Positions 1-8,513 are shown, counted from the first letter of the stretch. The stretch is 64,000 bases of DNA from Rhodoluna sp. KAS3 (GCF_026000575.1 NZ_AP026910.1:558001-622000); one strand, 5' to 3'. Notes: generated from the sequence alone by a model not told the origin. A program made the numbers and translations.

Positions 1-18
1 TGACGCGTGACATGCCTT

Positions 19-1215
19 TTAGCCTATGTGCTTGCCGTTGATTGCCTTCTCATAGACACCAATAGTTTCCGCAGCAATGCTGTCCCAGCTGAAGTGTTGC
101 TCAACACGCCTACGACCGGCTGAGCCGAATTCGGCAATTCTTGGGTGGTCCAGAATCTCATTGAGGGCCGCGGCGAAATCTGCCACAAACTTGCCTTCGT
201 CAAGTGGCTTTCCGCTGCCATCCATCAATTGCTCAATCGGCACCAGCAATCCAGTCTCGTTGTGGGCAACTACCTCTGGAATGCCACCGGTAGCCGTGGC
301 AACAACCGGAGTTCCGCAGGCCATAGCCTCTAGGTTCACAATGCCGAGTGGTTCGTAAATCGATGGGCAGGCAAAGACGGTTGCAGCCGAGAGCATGGCA
401 ATCAATTCCGCGCGGCTCAGGTGCTTTTCTACCCAGATGACGTTATCCCGGACTTTTCGAAGCTCGGCTACCAGGTCGGTAACCTCCTGGAGAATTTGCG
501 GGGTATCTGGGGCGCCAGCACAAAGCACCAACTGAACATCAGCGGGCAATTCTCTGGCTGCCTTGAGTAGATACGGCAAACCCTTTTGCATCGTGATTCG
601 ACCCACAAAGACCACAGAACGCTGATCTGGGTTCACGCCGTTGGCGCGCACTAAGTCAGGGTTATCGGCCGCTTGGAATGCATCCAGATCAATGCCATTG
701 TGGACTACAGCAACTTTTTGAGGGTCAAGTTGAGGGTAGGCACGAAGAATGTCCTGACGCATCCCATCTGACACCGCGATGATGCCGGTCGCGCCTTCGT
801 AGGCTGTGCGCTCAACCCAGGATGAAAGGCGGTAACCGCCGCCCAACTGCTGCTCTTTCCATGGGCGTAGCGGTTCGAGACTGTGGGCTGTAATCAGGTG
901 CGGGATCCCGTGAAGGGTTCCGGCTACTTGCCCGGCAAAGTTTGCGTACCAGGTGTGCGAATGGACTAGGTCAGCGCCTGCAATCGCAGAAACCATGCTC
1001 AAATCTGTGGCCATGGTCTGTAGGGCGCCATTGACAGCTTCAAACTCAGCGCTGTGGCGGTATGCAAATGTATCGGTTTCATTACGGTCTTCACCGAAGC
1101 AATGCACCTTGACATCGATCTGTTTTCGCAAAACTCTCACTAATTCAGCGACATGTACGCCCGCTCCCCCATAAATGAAGGGTGGATATTCTTTAGTGAT
1201 CAGATCGATTCTCAT
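19..1215 (-). CDS. glgA: Glycogen synthase, actinobacterial type (GlgA/GlgM)
   Basis: This is a retaining glycosyltransferase with the GT-B fold that uses ADP-glucose to build alpha-glucan in the cytoplasm. The N-terminus has the KEYPP segment (residues 8-12) and a GGAG loop (16-19). The C-terminal half has GRITMQKG (R206, K211) and an E-x7-E pair (E288, E296) that binds donor phosphates and ribose. At 398 residues it matches the short actinobacterial family rather than the roughly 480-residue enterobacterial GlgA. It is divergent from glgC with 46 bp between start codons. Mycobacterium tuberculosis Rv1212c/Rv1213 has the same arrangement, and Rv1212c (GlgM) makes maltose-1-phosphate from ADP-glucose and glucose-1-phosphate. 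The sequence alone cannot separate the GlgA and GlgM activities. The ATG is preceded by TAACAT and six bases, with no ribosome-binding site, so the mRNA may be leaderless. Confidence 0.9.
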   Translation of the reverse strand: MRIDLITKEYPPFIYGGAGVHVAELVRVLRKQIDVKVHCFGEDRNETDTFAYRHSAEFEAVNGALQTMATDLSMVSAIAGADLVHSHTWYANFAGQVAGTLHGIPHLITAHSLEPLRPWKEQQLGGGYRLSSWVERTAYEGATGIIAVSDGMRQDILRAYPQLDPQKVAVVHNGIDLDAFQAADNPDLVRANGVNPDQRSVVFVGRITMQKGLPYLLKAARELPADVQLVLCAGAPDTPQILQEVTDLVAELRKVRDNVIWVEKHLSRAELIAMLSAATVFACPSIYEPLGIVNLEAMACGTPVVATATGGIPEVVAHNETGLLVPIEQLMDGSGKPLDEGKFVADFAAALNEILDHPRIAEFGSAGRRRVEQHFSWDSIAAETIGVYEKAINGKHIG

Positions 1216-1221
1216 AGCGTC

Positions 1222-1227
1222 ATGTTA
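1222..1227 (-). promoter_or_regulatory. Candidate -10 element of leaderless glgA promoter
   Basis: Read on the minus strand, TAACAT is followed by six bases and then the glgA ATG. The spacing puts the transcription start at or next to the A of ATG. The gene needs its own promoter because its neighbour is divergent. No good -35 hexamer is visible. Confidence 0.5.
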
Positions 1228-1249
1228 TCTGGCGTTCATAAAGGACTAA

Positions 1250-1255
1250 TAACAT
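1250..1255 (+). promoter_or_regulatory. Candidate -10 element of leaderless glgC promoter
   Basis: TAACAT lies exactly six bases before the glgC ATG at 1262, the mirror image of the element at glgA. No ribosome-binding site precedes the ATG. A leaderless transcript is the simplest reading. Confidence 0.5.
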
Positions 1256-1261
1256 TTCGAT

Positions 1262-2503
1262 ATGAGCACTCCACGTATTTTCGGAATGGTCCTTGCTGGC
1301 GGCGAGGGTAAGCGCTTGATGCCTCTAACGGCTGATCGCGCAAAGCCTGCGGTGCCTTTTGGGGGAAGTTATCGTCTTATCGACTTTGCATTGTCAAACC
1401 TGATTAATTCAGGTCTTCGACGCATCGTTGTTTTGACTCAGTACAAATCACACAGCCTTGACCGCCATATCTCTCAGACCTGGCGAATGTCTCCGCTGCT
1501 TGGCGCATACGTTGCCTCGGTTCCTGCGCAGCAGCGACTTGGCAAGCGCTGGTTCTCGGGAAGTGCTGACGCAATTCTCCAGAGCATGAACCTACTGAGC
1601 GATGAGCGACCAGACATCGTGGTCGTGGTCGGTGCCGACCACGTTTACCGCATGGACTTTGATCAGATGATTGAAGCGCACATCAAGTCAGGCCGTGGAG
1701 TCACAGTTGCAGCCATTCGCCAACCACTTTCGCTGGCGAACCAGTTTGGCGTAATCGAGGTTGACGAAAAAGACAACACCAAGATTTCAGCTTTCCGCGA
1801 GAAACCAAGTGACCCTAAGGGTTTGCCGGACAGTCCCGGCGAAGTTTTGGCTTCGATGGGTAACTACGTTTTCAGCGCCCAGGCACTCATTGACGCTATT
1901 GAGCATGACGGTACCCTCGAGGAGTCATCGCACGACATGGGTGGCGACATCGTCCCTTACATGGTTGCGCGCGAGGACGCTGGAGTTTATGACTTCACCT
2001 ACAACGAGATTCCTGGCTCGACAGAGCGTGACCACTCATACTGGCGCGACGTAGGAACCATGGACTCTTACTACGAGGCCCACATGGACCTAATCTCAGT
2101 GATGCCGGTTTTCAACCTGTACAACTCAGAGTGGCCAGTACACACCCAGCAGATCAACTTGCCACCGGCAAAGTTTGTTCACGATGGTGAGGGCAACCAG
2201 GGGCGGACCACCGACTCGATTGTTTCGCTTGGAACCGTGGTTTCGGGTGGAATTGTTGAGCGCAGCGTGCTCTCGCCGAATGTGCGCATTCACTCCAGAG
2301 CTCTAATTACTGACTCGATTTTGCTTGATGGCGTCCAGGTTGGGCGCGACTGCACCGTTCGAAAGGCTATCCTCGACAAGAGCGTTGTCGTTGCCGATGG
2401 CGCCTCGATCGGTGTCGACAAGCAAAGAGATCTTGACCGCGGCTTCTTCGTCACCGACTCGGGTATTACCGTTGTTGGAAAGGGCGTTCTGGTTACACCG
2501 TGA
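1262..2503 (+). CDS. glgC: Glucose-1-phosphate adenylyltransferase
   Basis: ADP-glucose pyrophosphorylase makes ADP-glucose and pyrophosphate from ATP and glucose-1-phosphate, the committed step of bacterial glycogen synthesis. The N-terminal nucleotidyltransferase domain opens with LAGGEGKRL (residues 11-19) and the AKPAVPFGG stretch. The glucose-1-phosphate-binding FREKP motif follows in the first half. The C-terminal part, after about residue 300, is a left-handed beta-helix with hexapeptide-like repeats. At 413 residues it is normal for the family, which usually works as an allosteric tetramer. It is divergent from glgA, the user of its product. Its stop overlaps the serB start by four bases (GTGA), so the two are probably co-translated. 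Confidence 0.96.
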   Translation: MSTPRIFGMVLAGGEGKRLMPLTADRAKPAVPFGGSYRLIDFALSNLINSGLRRIVVLTQYKSHSLDRHISQTWRMSPLLGAYVASVPAQQRLGKRWFSGSADAILQSMNLLSDERPDIVVVVGADHVYRMDFDQMIEAHIKSGRGVTVAAIRQPLSLANQFGVIEVDEKDNTKISAFREKPSDPKGLPDSPGEVLASMGNYVFSAQALIDAIEHDGTLEESSHDMGGDIVPYMVAREDAGVYDFTYNEIPGSTERDHSYWRDVGTMDSYYEAHMDLISVMPVFNLYNSEWPVHTQQINLPPAKFVHDGEGNQGRTTDSIVSLGTVVSGGIVERSVLSPNVRIHSRALITDSILLDGVQVGRDCTVRKAILDKSVVVADGASIGVDKQRDLDRGFFVTDSGITVVGKGVLVTP

Positions 2504-3132
2504 CCAAGTTTTTAGTGGTTTTTGATGTTGATTCAACTCTCATCGAAGACGAAGTAATTGAGTTATTGGCCGATGTCGCTGGAAAGCGCGCTGAAGTTGC
2601 TGCGGTAACCGAGCGCGCGATGGCTGGCGAGCTGGACTTTGCTGAAAGCCTTATTGAGCGAGTTAAAACCCTCGCCGGGCTTCCCGAAAGCGTATTTGAA
2701 GAGGTTTTGGGCAGGATTCGCATCACCACCGGGGCAAAGACCCTTATCGATGCTGTTCATGCGGCCGGTGGACGGGTGGGCGCGGTTTCTGGCGGATTCA
2801 ACCAGCTCCTAGGGCCATTGGCCAAGGCTTTGGAGCTGGATTTTGCTCGCGCAAATCAACTTGAGGTTGTAGACGGCGTTCTGACCGGCCAAGTTATTGG
2901 CAAAATTATCGATCGTGCAGCCAAGGCGGAGTCTTTGCTTGAATGGGCTGAGGTCGCGGGATTTGCCATCGAAAACACGGTTGCAGTCGGCGATGGCGCC
3001 AATGACCTGGACATGTTGGCAGCAGCTGGACTGGGTGTTGGCTTCAACTGCAAGCCGATTGTTCGCGAACATGCCGATTTTGTGCTCGAGGGTAATGACC
3101 TTGCCGGTTTGATACCGGTTCTCAAACTCTGA
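2500..3132 (+). CDS. serB: Phosphoserine phosphatase
   Basis: This HAD-superfamily phosphatase hydrolyses O-phosphoserine to serine, the last step of serine synthesis. The DxDST motif is at residues 9-13, with D9 the nucleophile and D11 the acid/base. SGGF (motif II, near residue 98) and [11 protein letters not shown] (motif IV, near 163-173) follow in the expected order. At 210 residues it is the compact form without an N-terminal ACT domain. The GTG start overlaps the glgC stop (GTGA). A strong terminator follows at 3168-3197. Specificity for phosphoserine rests on overall similarity to SerB, and a broader HAD phosphatase role is possible. Confidence 0.88.
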   Translation: MTKFLVVFDVDSTLIEDEVIELLADVAGKRAEVAAVTERAMAGELDFAESLIERVKTLAGLPESVFEEVLGRIRITTGAKTLIDAVHAAGGRVGAVSGGFNQLLGPLAKALELDFARANQLEVVDGVLTGQVIGKIIDRAAKAESLLEWAEVAGFAIENTVAVGDGANDLDMLAAAGLGVGFNCKPIVREHADFVLEGNDLAGLIPVLKL

Positions 3133-3167
3133 TCAATAAAATCCTGAGTATTGACAAATCTGAGCAT

Positions 3168-3197
3168 AAAAAAACCGCCCAACCGGGCGGTTTTTTT
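3168..3197. terminator. Bidirectional intrinsic terminator between serB and fabG
   Basis: A run of A, an ACCGCCC arm, a short AA-centred loop, the matching GGGCGGT arm and a run of seven T make a near-perfect palindrome. It sits between convergent serB and fabG and has the A-tract/T-tract symmetry to stop transcription both ways. Confidence 0.92.
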
Positions 3198-3206
3198 ATT
3201 AAATCT

Positions 3207-3917
3207 CTAGTGGCCCATGCCCAATCCACCGTCAACCGGAATGACAGCACCTGAGATGTAGCTGGCTTCGTCGCTGGCAAGCCAGGCAACGACCTTGGCA
3301 ACTTCTTCTGGCTGGGCAAAGCGGCCGGCCGGAATCTTCTTCTTGTACTCGTCCTGCTGAGCTTCAGGCAAAGCCGCGGTCATGTCGGTGTCAATAAAGC
3401 CCGGGGCGACCACGTTTGCGGTAATGCCGCGGGCGCCAAGCTCGCGGGTTACTGAGCGAGCCATGCCCACAAGGGCCGATTTGGCAGCTGAGTAATTTAC
3501 CTGGCCAGCCGAGCCGAGAAGGCCAACAACGCTACCAATCAGGATCACGCGGCCGTACTTGGCCTTGATCATGCCCTTGGTGGCGCGGCGCAGTACGCGG
3601 AAAACGCCATTCAAATTTGTGTCGATTACTGACTCGAATTCTTCGTCAGTCATGCGCATGAGGAGGGTATCGCGGGTAATGCCTGCGTTTGCAACCAAGA
3701 TTTCGATTGCCCCTAGCTTTTCTTCGACCTCGGCAAATGCAGCATCCAGGGTCTCAGGCTTGGTCACATCTGCGACCACACTTAGTGAACCTGCAGGGCC
3801 CTCGCCACTGCGAACAGTCACAGCAACTCTGTGACCTTGACGAATGAACTCCTCAGCAATCGATTTTCCGATTCCGCGGTTACCGCCGGTGACTAGAACT
3901 GTTCTTGGTGTGGTCAT
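3207..3917 (-). CDS. fabG: 3-oxoacyl-[acyl-carrier-protein] reductase
   Basis: This short-chain dehydrogenase/reductase uses NADPH to reduce 3-oxoacyl-ACP in fatty-acid elongation. The Rossmann motif TGGNRGIG spans residues 10-17 and NAG is at 77-79. The catalytic triad is S129, Y142 and K146 (NYSAAKS). The C-terminus, with SYISGAVIPVDGGLGMGH, is typical of actinobacterial FabG1. At 236 residues the length is normal. It stands alone, convergent with serB and divergent from the DUF3099 gene, so its assignment rests on sequence rather than on a fab operon. The region upstream of the ATG has a purine-rich GAAAGAGAA stretch as a possible ribosome-binding site. Confidence 0.88.
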   Translation of the reverse strand: MTTPRTVLVTGGNRGIGKSIAEEFIRQGHRVAVTVRSGEGPAGSLSVVADVTKPETLDAAFAEVEEKLGAIEILVANAGITRDTLLMRMTDEEFESVIDTNLNGVFRVLRRATKGMIKAKYGRVILIGSVVGLLGSAGQVNYSAAKSALVGMARSVTRELGARGITANVVAPGFIDTDMTAALPEAQQDEYKKKIPAGRFAQPEEVAKVVAWLASDEASYISGAVIPVDGGLGMGH

Positions 3918-4031
3918 TGACTATTCTCTTTCAGGGAATACAACTGTTAGCGCTGCGCTTGGGACAAGTGAAGTCTACCTTTGCGAGCCTTTGGTAGCTG
4001 TATTCGGCTGATCTGAAAGTGGTGATTAGAC

Positions 4032-4337
4032 ATGAGTGAAACGCAGAGTGTTACCTCGATCGGTCAATCCCCCGAGGCCGAACGCAAAACCCGCATGATC
4101 AAATACCTGATTGCCATGATCATTCGAATGGTTTGTTTGGTCCTGGCCTTGGTCGTTCAAGGCTGGTTGGCCTGGGTGTTTGCGGCCGGAGCAGTCCTAT
4201 TGCCTTATTTCGCCGTCGTTCTAGCTAATGCTGTGGTCACAGACGACAAGCCAAAACTAGCTACCGCAGTTGCGCCAAAACTGGTTATTTCCGCCGACCA
4301 ATTCGTTGCCGCGCCAAAGCCAGAGGAAAACCGTTAG
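4032..4337 (+). CDS. DUF3099 family small membrane protein
   Basis: This is a 101-residue protein of unknown function. After a polar N-terminus (about 22 residues, with RKTR before the membrane) come two hydrophobic segments, roughly residues 25-43 and 46-68, separated by a short turn. A hydrophilic tail follows. This pattern and wording resemble the actinobacterial DUF3099 family. It is first in a three-gene run with a small Cys/His protein (no gap) and SURF1. The context suggests a link to the cell envelope or cytochrome oxidase assembly, but that is only positional. The GGTGA seven bases before ATG is a plausible ribosome-binding site. Confidence 0.72.
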   Translation: MSETQSVTSIGQSPEAERKTRMIKYLIAMIIRMVCLVLALVVQGWLAWVFAAGAVLLPYFAVVLANAVVTDDKPKLATAVAPKLVISADQFVAAPKPEENR

Positions 4338-4541
4338 TTGTTGGGTATCTCTCCCCCAAATCTGAAATGTTCCAGAGCAGGTTGTTCGGCAACCGCTGAA
4401 TTCTGCCTCACCTGGCGAAACCCCAAGATTCACACCGATGGCCGAACCAAAGTTTGGTCTGCCTGTGATGAGCATCGTCAATTTCTGGTTGACTATTTAG
4501 AGACCAGAGGTTTCCTGCTAACTACCGAAAAGATTCAATGA
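4338..4541 (+). CDS. Small Cys/His protein, putative metal-binding, between DUF3099 and SURF1
   Basis: This 67-residue protein begins with TTG directly after the DUF3099 stop; a second in-frame TTG follows at once. An AGAGGA stretch ten bases upstream can serve as its ribosome-binding site. Cysteines at residues 11 and 16 (CSRAGC) and 23, then a C-x2-H pair near 43-46, could hold a zinc ion. As I recall, similar short actinobacterial proteins next to SURF1 are often named acetone carboxylase in databases. It is far too short for that enzyme, so the label should not be copied. Its stop overlaps the SURF1 start (ATGA). The function is unknown. Confidence 0.68.
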   Translation: MLGISPPNLKCSRAGCSATAEFCLTWRNPKIHTDGRTKVWSACDEHRQFLVDYLETRGFLLTTEKIQ

Positions 4542-5374
4542 CCAATTACAAACTGAGCTGGCTCAACGATTCCTGGAAACGTTGGCTTGCTTGGCTGATT
4601 GCCGCATCGGTGTTTGCAGTTGCCTGTGTTTTTCTCTCTGATTGGCAGTTTGACCGCCGTCAAGAGGCATTGGCCAAAATTGAAGTTGTGGCGCAAAACT
4701 ACGATCAGGCGCCTCTGACACTCGAGGATGTTGTTCGGTCCGACGAGTTTGACGCCCGCAATGAGTGGCGACCAGTGTCGATTACCGGTCAATTCCTCCC
4801 TGAGAAGGCTTACCTAGTTCGAAATCGTCCGTACAACGGGCAGCCGGGGTTCTTGCAGGTTATTCCGTTTAAGGCCGTTACTGGCCAGCTGGTAGCGATT
4901 GAGACCGGTTGGTTACCTACGGGGTCGCGCCAGGACTCACCAGACTTAATTCCGCTCCCAGATAACCAGGAGCGGACTATCCTGGCCCGAATTAGGCCAA
5001 CGGAGCCAACTCTCAACCGCGATGCTCCGGCCGGTCAACTTGGCACTCTAAACTCGGCGAACCTGTTCAAGCAGGCTGGTTTGTCGGGTGAATTAATTGA
5101 ATCGGTGTATTTTCGGTTAGCCGAAAGCTACAACCAGGGTGAGGCGGTACCCAAACTTTTACCCAAACCGGCACTTACCGAGGGAAATCATCTGAGTTAT
5201 GCGTTGCAGTGGATTCTCTTTGCGCTCATGGCTTTCACGGCATTGATCTGGGGTGTTCGGCAAGAACTCAGATTCAAGCGCATGGCTGAAGATGAAACCT
5301 ACCGACCTAAAAAGCGCAAACGCGTCGGCGACGACGATAAAGCAGCTGAAGACGCGCTTCTGGGCCAGGAATAA
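4538..5374 (+). CDS. SURF1 family protein
   Basis: SURF1/Shy1 proteins help insert heme a into subunit I of cytochrome c oxidase. This 278-residue protein has the family plan. A transmembrane segment lies near residues 16-36 and is followed by WQFDRRQEAL. A large external domain follows, with RPVSITGQFLPE and the RNRPYNGQPGFLQVIPF strand region. A second transmembrane segment lies near 220-242 and starts SYALQWILFALMAF. The tail is rich in Lys and Asp and probably cytoplasmic. ctaA and ctaB, which make heme a, lie a few kilobases away. It overlaps the preceding small gene by four bases and is convergent with the ABC-F gene nine bases away, with no clear terminator. Confidence 0.88.
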   Translation: MTNYKLSWLNDSWKRWLAWLIAASVFAVACVFLSDWQFDRRQEALAKIEVVAQNYDQAPLTLEDVVRSDEFDARNEWRPVSITGQFLPEKAYLVRNRPYNGQPGFLQVIPFKAVTGQLVAIETGWLPTGSRQDSPDLIPLPDNQERTILARIRPTEPTLNRDAPAGQLGTLNSANLFKQAGLSGELIESVYFRLAESYNQGEAVPKLLPKPALTEGNHLSYALQWILFALMAFTALIWGVRQELRFKRMAEDETYRPKKRKRVGDDDKAAEDALLGQE

Positions 5375-5383
5375 CAGTCAGTT

Positions 5384-6982
5384 TTAGCTGAGGGCAATCA
5401 GGTCGGCGTAACCATCGTTCCAGTGGTCTTCATCGCCATCAGGCAAAATCAAGACTCGTTCTGGGTTCAGGGCCAAAACCGCACCAACATCGTGGCTCAC
5501 CAGCACAACTGCACCGGTGAATGTGCTCAGCGCTCGAAGGATTTCTTCGCGGCTGGCCGGGTCAAGGTTGTTAGTCGGCTCATCGAGCAGCAACACGTTG
5601 GCCGATGACACAACAAGTGAGGCAAGTGCCAAGCGGGTTTTCTCTCCACCGCTCAAAACACCGGCAGGCTTATTCACGTCATCACCGGTGAAAAGGAATG
5701 ATCCCAAGACCTTGCGGGCATCGGTGTCGGCAAGTTGTGGAGCTGCACGCTGCATATTTTCCAGCACAGATTTGGAGACGTCCAGGGTCTCGTGCTCCTG
5801 GGCAAAATAGCCGATCTTGAGTCCGTGGCCGGGAACAATTTCACCGGTGTCTGGCTTGTCGAGACCCGCAAGCATGCGCAGCATCGTGGTTTTACCGGCA
5901 CCGTTCATACCGATGATGACTACCTTTGAACCCTTATCAATGGCTAGGTCAACGGCGGTGAAAATCTCAAGCGAACCGTAGCTCTTACTTAGGTTGTTAG
6001 CCATTAGCGGAGTGCGGCCACATGGAGCTGGATCTGGGAATTTGATTTTGGCGACGCGATCAACTTCTCTGACCTCATCGAGTGAGTTCAGTAGGGACTC
6101 AGCGCGGCGAACCATCTGCTTTGCAGCAACGGCTTTGGAGGCTTTTGCACCAAATTTGGCTGCCTGAATCTGCAGGGTATTGGCCTTCTTTTCAGCGATG
6201 GCTCGTTCGCGCTTGCGGCGCTCCTCATCGGTCTCGCGAGCCTTTTGGTACTGGCGCCAGCCCATGTTGTAGATGTCGATTACGCAGCGAATGGCGTCAA
6301 GATAGAAAACGCGGTTTACCGTTTCTTCGACTAGATCAACGTCGTGACTGATAACGATCAGGCCGCCCTGATAGCCCTTCAGAAACTCCCGCAACCAAAC
6401 CACTGAATCGGCGTCAAGGTGGTTGGTTGGCTCATCGAGAATCATGGTTTCGGCGTTCGAAAATAGGATTCTTGCCAACTCGATTCGGCGGCGCTGACCA
6501 CCGGAAAGTGTCTTTAGCGGCTGGTCGAGAATGTGGTCCTTGAGGTTTAGGTTGCTTGCAATAGTTGCAGCTTCAGCCTCGGCGGCGTACCCGCCAGCCG
6601 CCTGAAAGCTTTCTTCAAGTTCCGAGTACCTAGCCATTGCGCGGTTGTAGACGTCTTCTTCGATGCTGCCCATGTCTTCGGTGCACTTTGCCATTTCGGC
6701 CGCAATATCGCCAAGTCCTCGGGCGTTCAAGATTCGAGTGCGTGCTAGCTCTTCTGGGTCACCCGAACGAGGGTCCTGCGGTAAGTAGCCGATTTCGCCT
6801 CCGCGAGCCACGGCACCCTGAGATGGCTGCCCATCCCCCGCCAAAATTTTAGTGAGGGTGGTTTTTCCAGCACCATTTCGGCCCACCAGCCCCACCTTGT
6901 CACCCTTATCAACGCGAAAATTCACGTTAGACATGAGGACGCGAGCTCCGATGCGGATCTCTAGGTTACTCACGCTAATCAT
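5384..6982 (-). CDS. ABC-F family ATPase
   Basis: This soluble protein has two ATP-binding cassettes and no transmembrane segments, so it is an ABC-F protein, a family that acts on ribosomes. Cassette 1 has GRNGAGKTT, LSGGQRRRIELARIL and DEPTNHLD. Cassette 2 has GMNGAGKTT, LSGGEKTRLALASLV and DEPTNNLDP. A charged linker rich in Lys/Arg/Glu joins them. I start it at the ATG at 6982 (532 residues) because GGAG lies seven bases upstream and MISVSNLEIRIG is a natural first beta strand. The open frame extends 15 codons further without support. The subfamily (translation factor or antibiotic resistance) cannot be decided here. It lies downstream of the suf terminator. Confidence 0.9.
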   Translation of the reverse strand: MISVSNLEIRIGARVLMSNVNFRVDKGDKVGLVGRNGAGKTTLTKILAGDGQPSQGAVARGGEIGYLPQDPRSGDPEELARTRILNARGLGDIAAEMAKCTEDMGSIEEDVYNRAMARYSELEESFQAAGGYAAEAEAATIASNLNLKDHILDQPLKTLSGGQRRRIELARILFSNAETMILDEPTNHLDADSVVWLREFLKGYQGGLIVISHDVDLVEETVNRVFYLDAIRCVIDIYNMGWRQYQKARETDEERRKRERAIAEKKANTLQIQAAKFGAKASKAVAAKQMVRRAESLLNSLDEVREVDRVAKIKFPDPAPCGRTPLMANNLSKSYGSLEIFTAVDLAIDKGSKVVIIGMNGAGKTTMLRMLAGLDKPDTGEIVPGHGLKIGYFAQEHETLDVSKSVLENMQRAAPQLADTDARKVLGSFLFTGDDVNKPAGVLSGGEKTRLALASLVVSSANVLLLDEPTNNLDPASREEILRALSTFTGAVVLVSHDVGAVLALNPERVLILPDGDEDHWNDGYADLIALS

Positions 6983-7023
6983 TTGAATCTCCGTTGGTAA
7001 AAGGGCGTATCGGGTTGCGACGC

Positions 7024-7059
7024 ACAAAAGCCCAAGTCTACAAGTTGCGACTTGGGCTT
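7024..7059 (-). terminator. Terminator of the suf operon
   Basis: On the minus strand an 11-bp perfect stem (AAGCCCAAGTC with GACTTGGGCTT) encloses a 10-base loop and ends in a short T run (TTTTG). It lies just after sufT and before the ABC-F gene. The T tract is short, so read-through is possible. Confidence 0.7.
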
Positions 7060-7081
7060 CTGGTGCGAATTTTGGGTGGGT

Positions 7082-7411
7082 TTAGATTGAGAACCCGATG
7101 GCTCGCATTTGCTCGCGCCCATCTTCGGTAATTTTTTCTGGACCCCATGGTGGCATCCAAACCCAGTTGATGCGGAATGCTTCAACCACACCGTCAAGTG
7201 CTTCGGCCGTCTGTTCCTCAAGAACGTCGGTCAAAGGGCATCCCGCAGAGGTCAAAGTCATGTTGATTAGCAGGTTGCCATCTTCAGACTTCTGAAGACC
7301 GTAAATCAGACCCAAATCAACAATGTTCACACCGATTTCTGGGTCGATCACATCCTTTAGAGCCTCTATGACATTGTCATAAAGGGTTGGATCAAGCTCA
7401 GTGGCATTCAT
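7082..7411 (-). CDS. sufT: SufT-like metal-sulfur cluster assembly factor (DUF59/MIP18 family)
   Basis: This 109-residue protein is of the DUF59/MIP18 family, which helps mature Fe-S proteins. It has the family core VIDPEIGVNIVDLGLIYG (residues 21-38) and the conserved cysteine in LTSAGCPLTD (C58). Asp23 and Glu25 in DPE are also family hallmarks. It starts two bases after the sufC stop, so it is the last gene of the suf operon and is followed by a terminator. That position is usual in Actinobacteria, where sufT closes the cluster. Confidence 0.87.
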   Translation of the reverse strand: MNATELDPTLYDNVIEALKDVIDPEIGVNIVDLGLIYGLQKSEDGNLLINMTLTSAGCPLTDVLEEQTAEALDGVVEAFRINWVWMPPWGPEKITEDGREQMRAIGFSI

Positions 7412-7413
7412 GA

Positions 7414-8166
7414 TTAGGCCTTTACGTAACGGTCGTAGCCCTCAGCTTCAAGGCGATCTGCAAGCTCTGGGCCGCCCTGTTCAGCAATCTTTCCGGCAAC
7501 GAAAACGTGCACGAAGTCAGGCTTGATGTAGCGCAAGATTCGGGTGTAGTGGGTGATTAGAAGCAAACCAAAGTCATTCTCTGACTTGGCACGGTTTACA
7601 CCCTCTGAAACAATCTTCAACGCGTCAACGTCTAGACCAGAGTCGGTTTCATCAAGAACAGCAAACTTTGGCTTCAATAGTTCTAGCTGCAGAATCTCGT
7701 GGCGCTTTTTCTCGCCACCTGAGAATCCCTCATTTACGTTGCGCTCGGTGAACGAAGAGTCCATGTGAAGGGCATCCATGGCTCCACGGACATCCTTTAT
7801 CCAGTTACGCAGTGCCGGCGCCTCGCCAGCGATGGCGGTCTTTGCGGTGCGCAGGAAGTTCGACACTGATACGCCAGGGATTTCTACTGGGTACTGCATC
7901 GCTAGGAATAGTCCGGCACGCGCGCGTTCGTCAACGCTCATCTCAAGCACGTTCTCGCCATCGAGCAGAATTTCACCTTCGGTAACTTCATATTTTGGGT
8001 GACCTGCAATGGTGTAGGCCAGGGTTGATTTACCTGAACCGTTCGGGCCCATGATTGCGTGGCTTTCGCCCGAGCGAATAACTAGGTCAACACCCTTCAG
8101 GATTTCTTTAGTGCCCTGGTCGGTCTCGACGGTTACGTGGAGGTTTTTGATTTCAAGAACTGACAT
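7414..8166 (-). CDS. sufC: Fe-S cluster assembly ATPase SufC
   Basis: SufC is the cytoplasmic ABC-type ATPase that drives the SufBCD scaffold during iron-sulfur cluster assembly. Walker A GPNGSGKST is at residues 40-48. The SufC-type signature GFSGGEKKRHEILQ and Walker B with DETDSGLDVDALK follow. The 250-residue length is standard. It lies between the Rieske ferredoxin gene (29 bases upstream) and sufT. No sufS or sufU follows sufC, unlike in many actinobacterial suf operons. Confidence 0.96.
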   Translation of the reverse strand: MSVLEIKNLHVTVETDQGTKEILKGVDLVIRSGESHAIMGPNGSGKSTLAYTIAGHPKYEVTEGEILLDGENVLEMSVDERARAGLFLAMQYPVEIPGVSVSNFLRTAKTAIAGEAPALRNWIKDVRGAMDALHMDSSFTERNVNEGFSGGEKKRHEILQLELLKPKFAVLDETDSGLDVDALKIVSEGVNRAKSENDFGLLLITHYTRILRYIKPDFVHVFVAGKIAEQGGPELADRLEAEGYDRYVKA

Positions 8167-8195
8167 GTGATTTTTTCTTTTCTAAGAGGTCTGAG

Positions 8196-8513
8196 TTATT
8201 CGGCGTCGATTTCGAGGAAAATCTCGTCGTTCTCGACGATGACTTCGTACGCCACAACTGGTTCGTAGGCAGGGAGAGTTAGAGCCTCGCCAGTCTCAAG
8301 TGAGAACTTGGCGCCGTGTGCCCAGCACTCGACGGTCTTATCTTTGCCGATGAAGCCCTCGCTAAGCGAGATTTCACCGTGGGAGCACTTGTCATCAAGT
8401 GCAAAGACTTCGCCATCCTTAGTCTTGAAGATTGCGATCTGAAGTTCGCCCACCTTCACACGGATAGCCTTGCCAGCTTTGATTTCGTCTACCTTGCAGA
8501 TGCGGACTGCCAT
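8196..8513 (-). CDS. Rieske-type [2Fe-2S] ferredoxin
   Basis: This is a small soluble Rieske ferredoxin of 105 residues. The two cluster-binding boxes are C43-S-H45 and C63-W-A-H66. Each supplies one Cys and one His, as in NirD-like and dioxygenase-ferredoxin proteins. Neither a signal peptide nor a membrane anchor is seen. It sits between sufD and sufC, and its ATG overlaps the sufD stop (TAATG). AAGGAG lies about nine bases upstream. The position suggests an electron-transfer role in Fe-S assembly, or simply a client protein carried with the operon. That role is inference from context. Confidence 0.9.
   Translation of the reverse strand: MAVRICKVDEIKAGKAIRVKVGELQIAIFKTKDGEVFALDDKCSHGEISLSEGFIGKDKTVECWAHGAKFSLETGEALTLPAYEPVVAYEVIVENDEIFLEIDAE

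Noticed and set aside
4338-4541. Acetone carboxylase
   Set aside because: I recall this name being attached to similar short proteins. Acetone carboxylase subunits are much larger, and nothing here resembles their catalytic parts.
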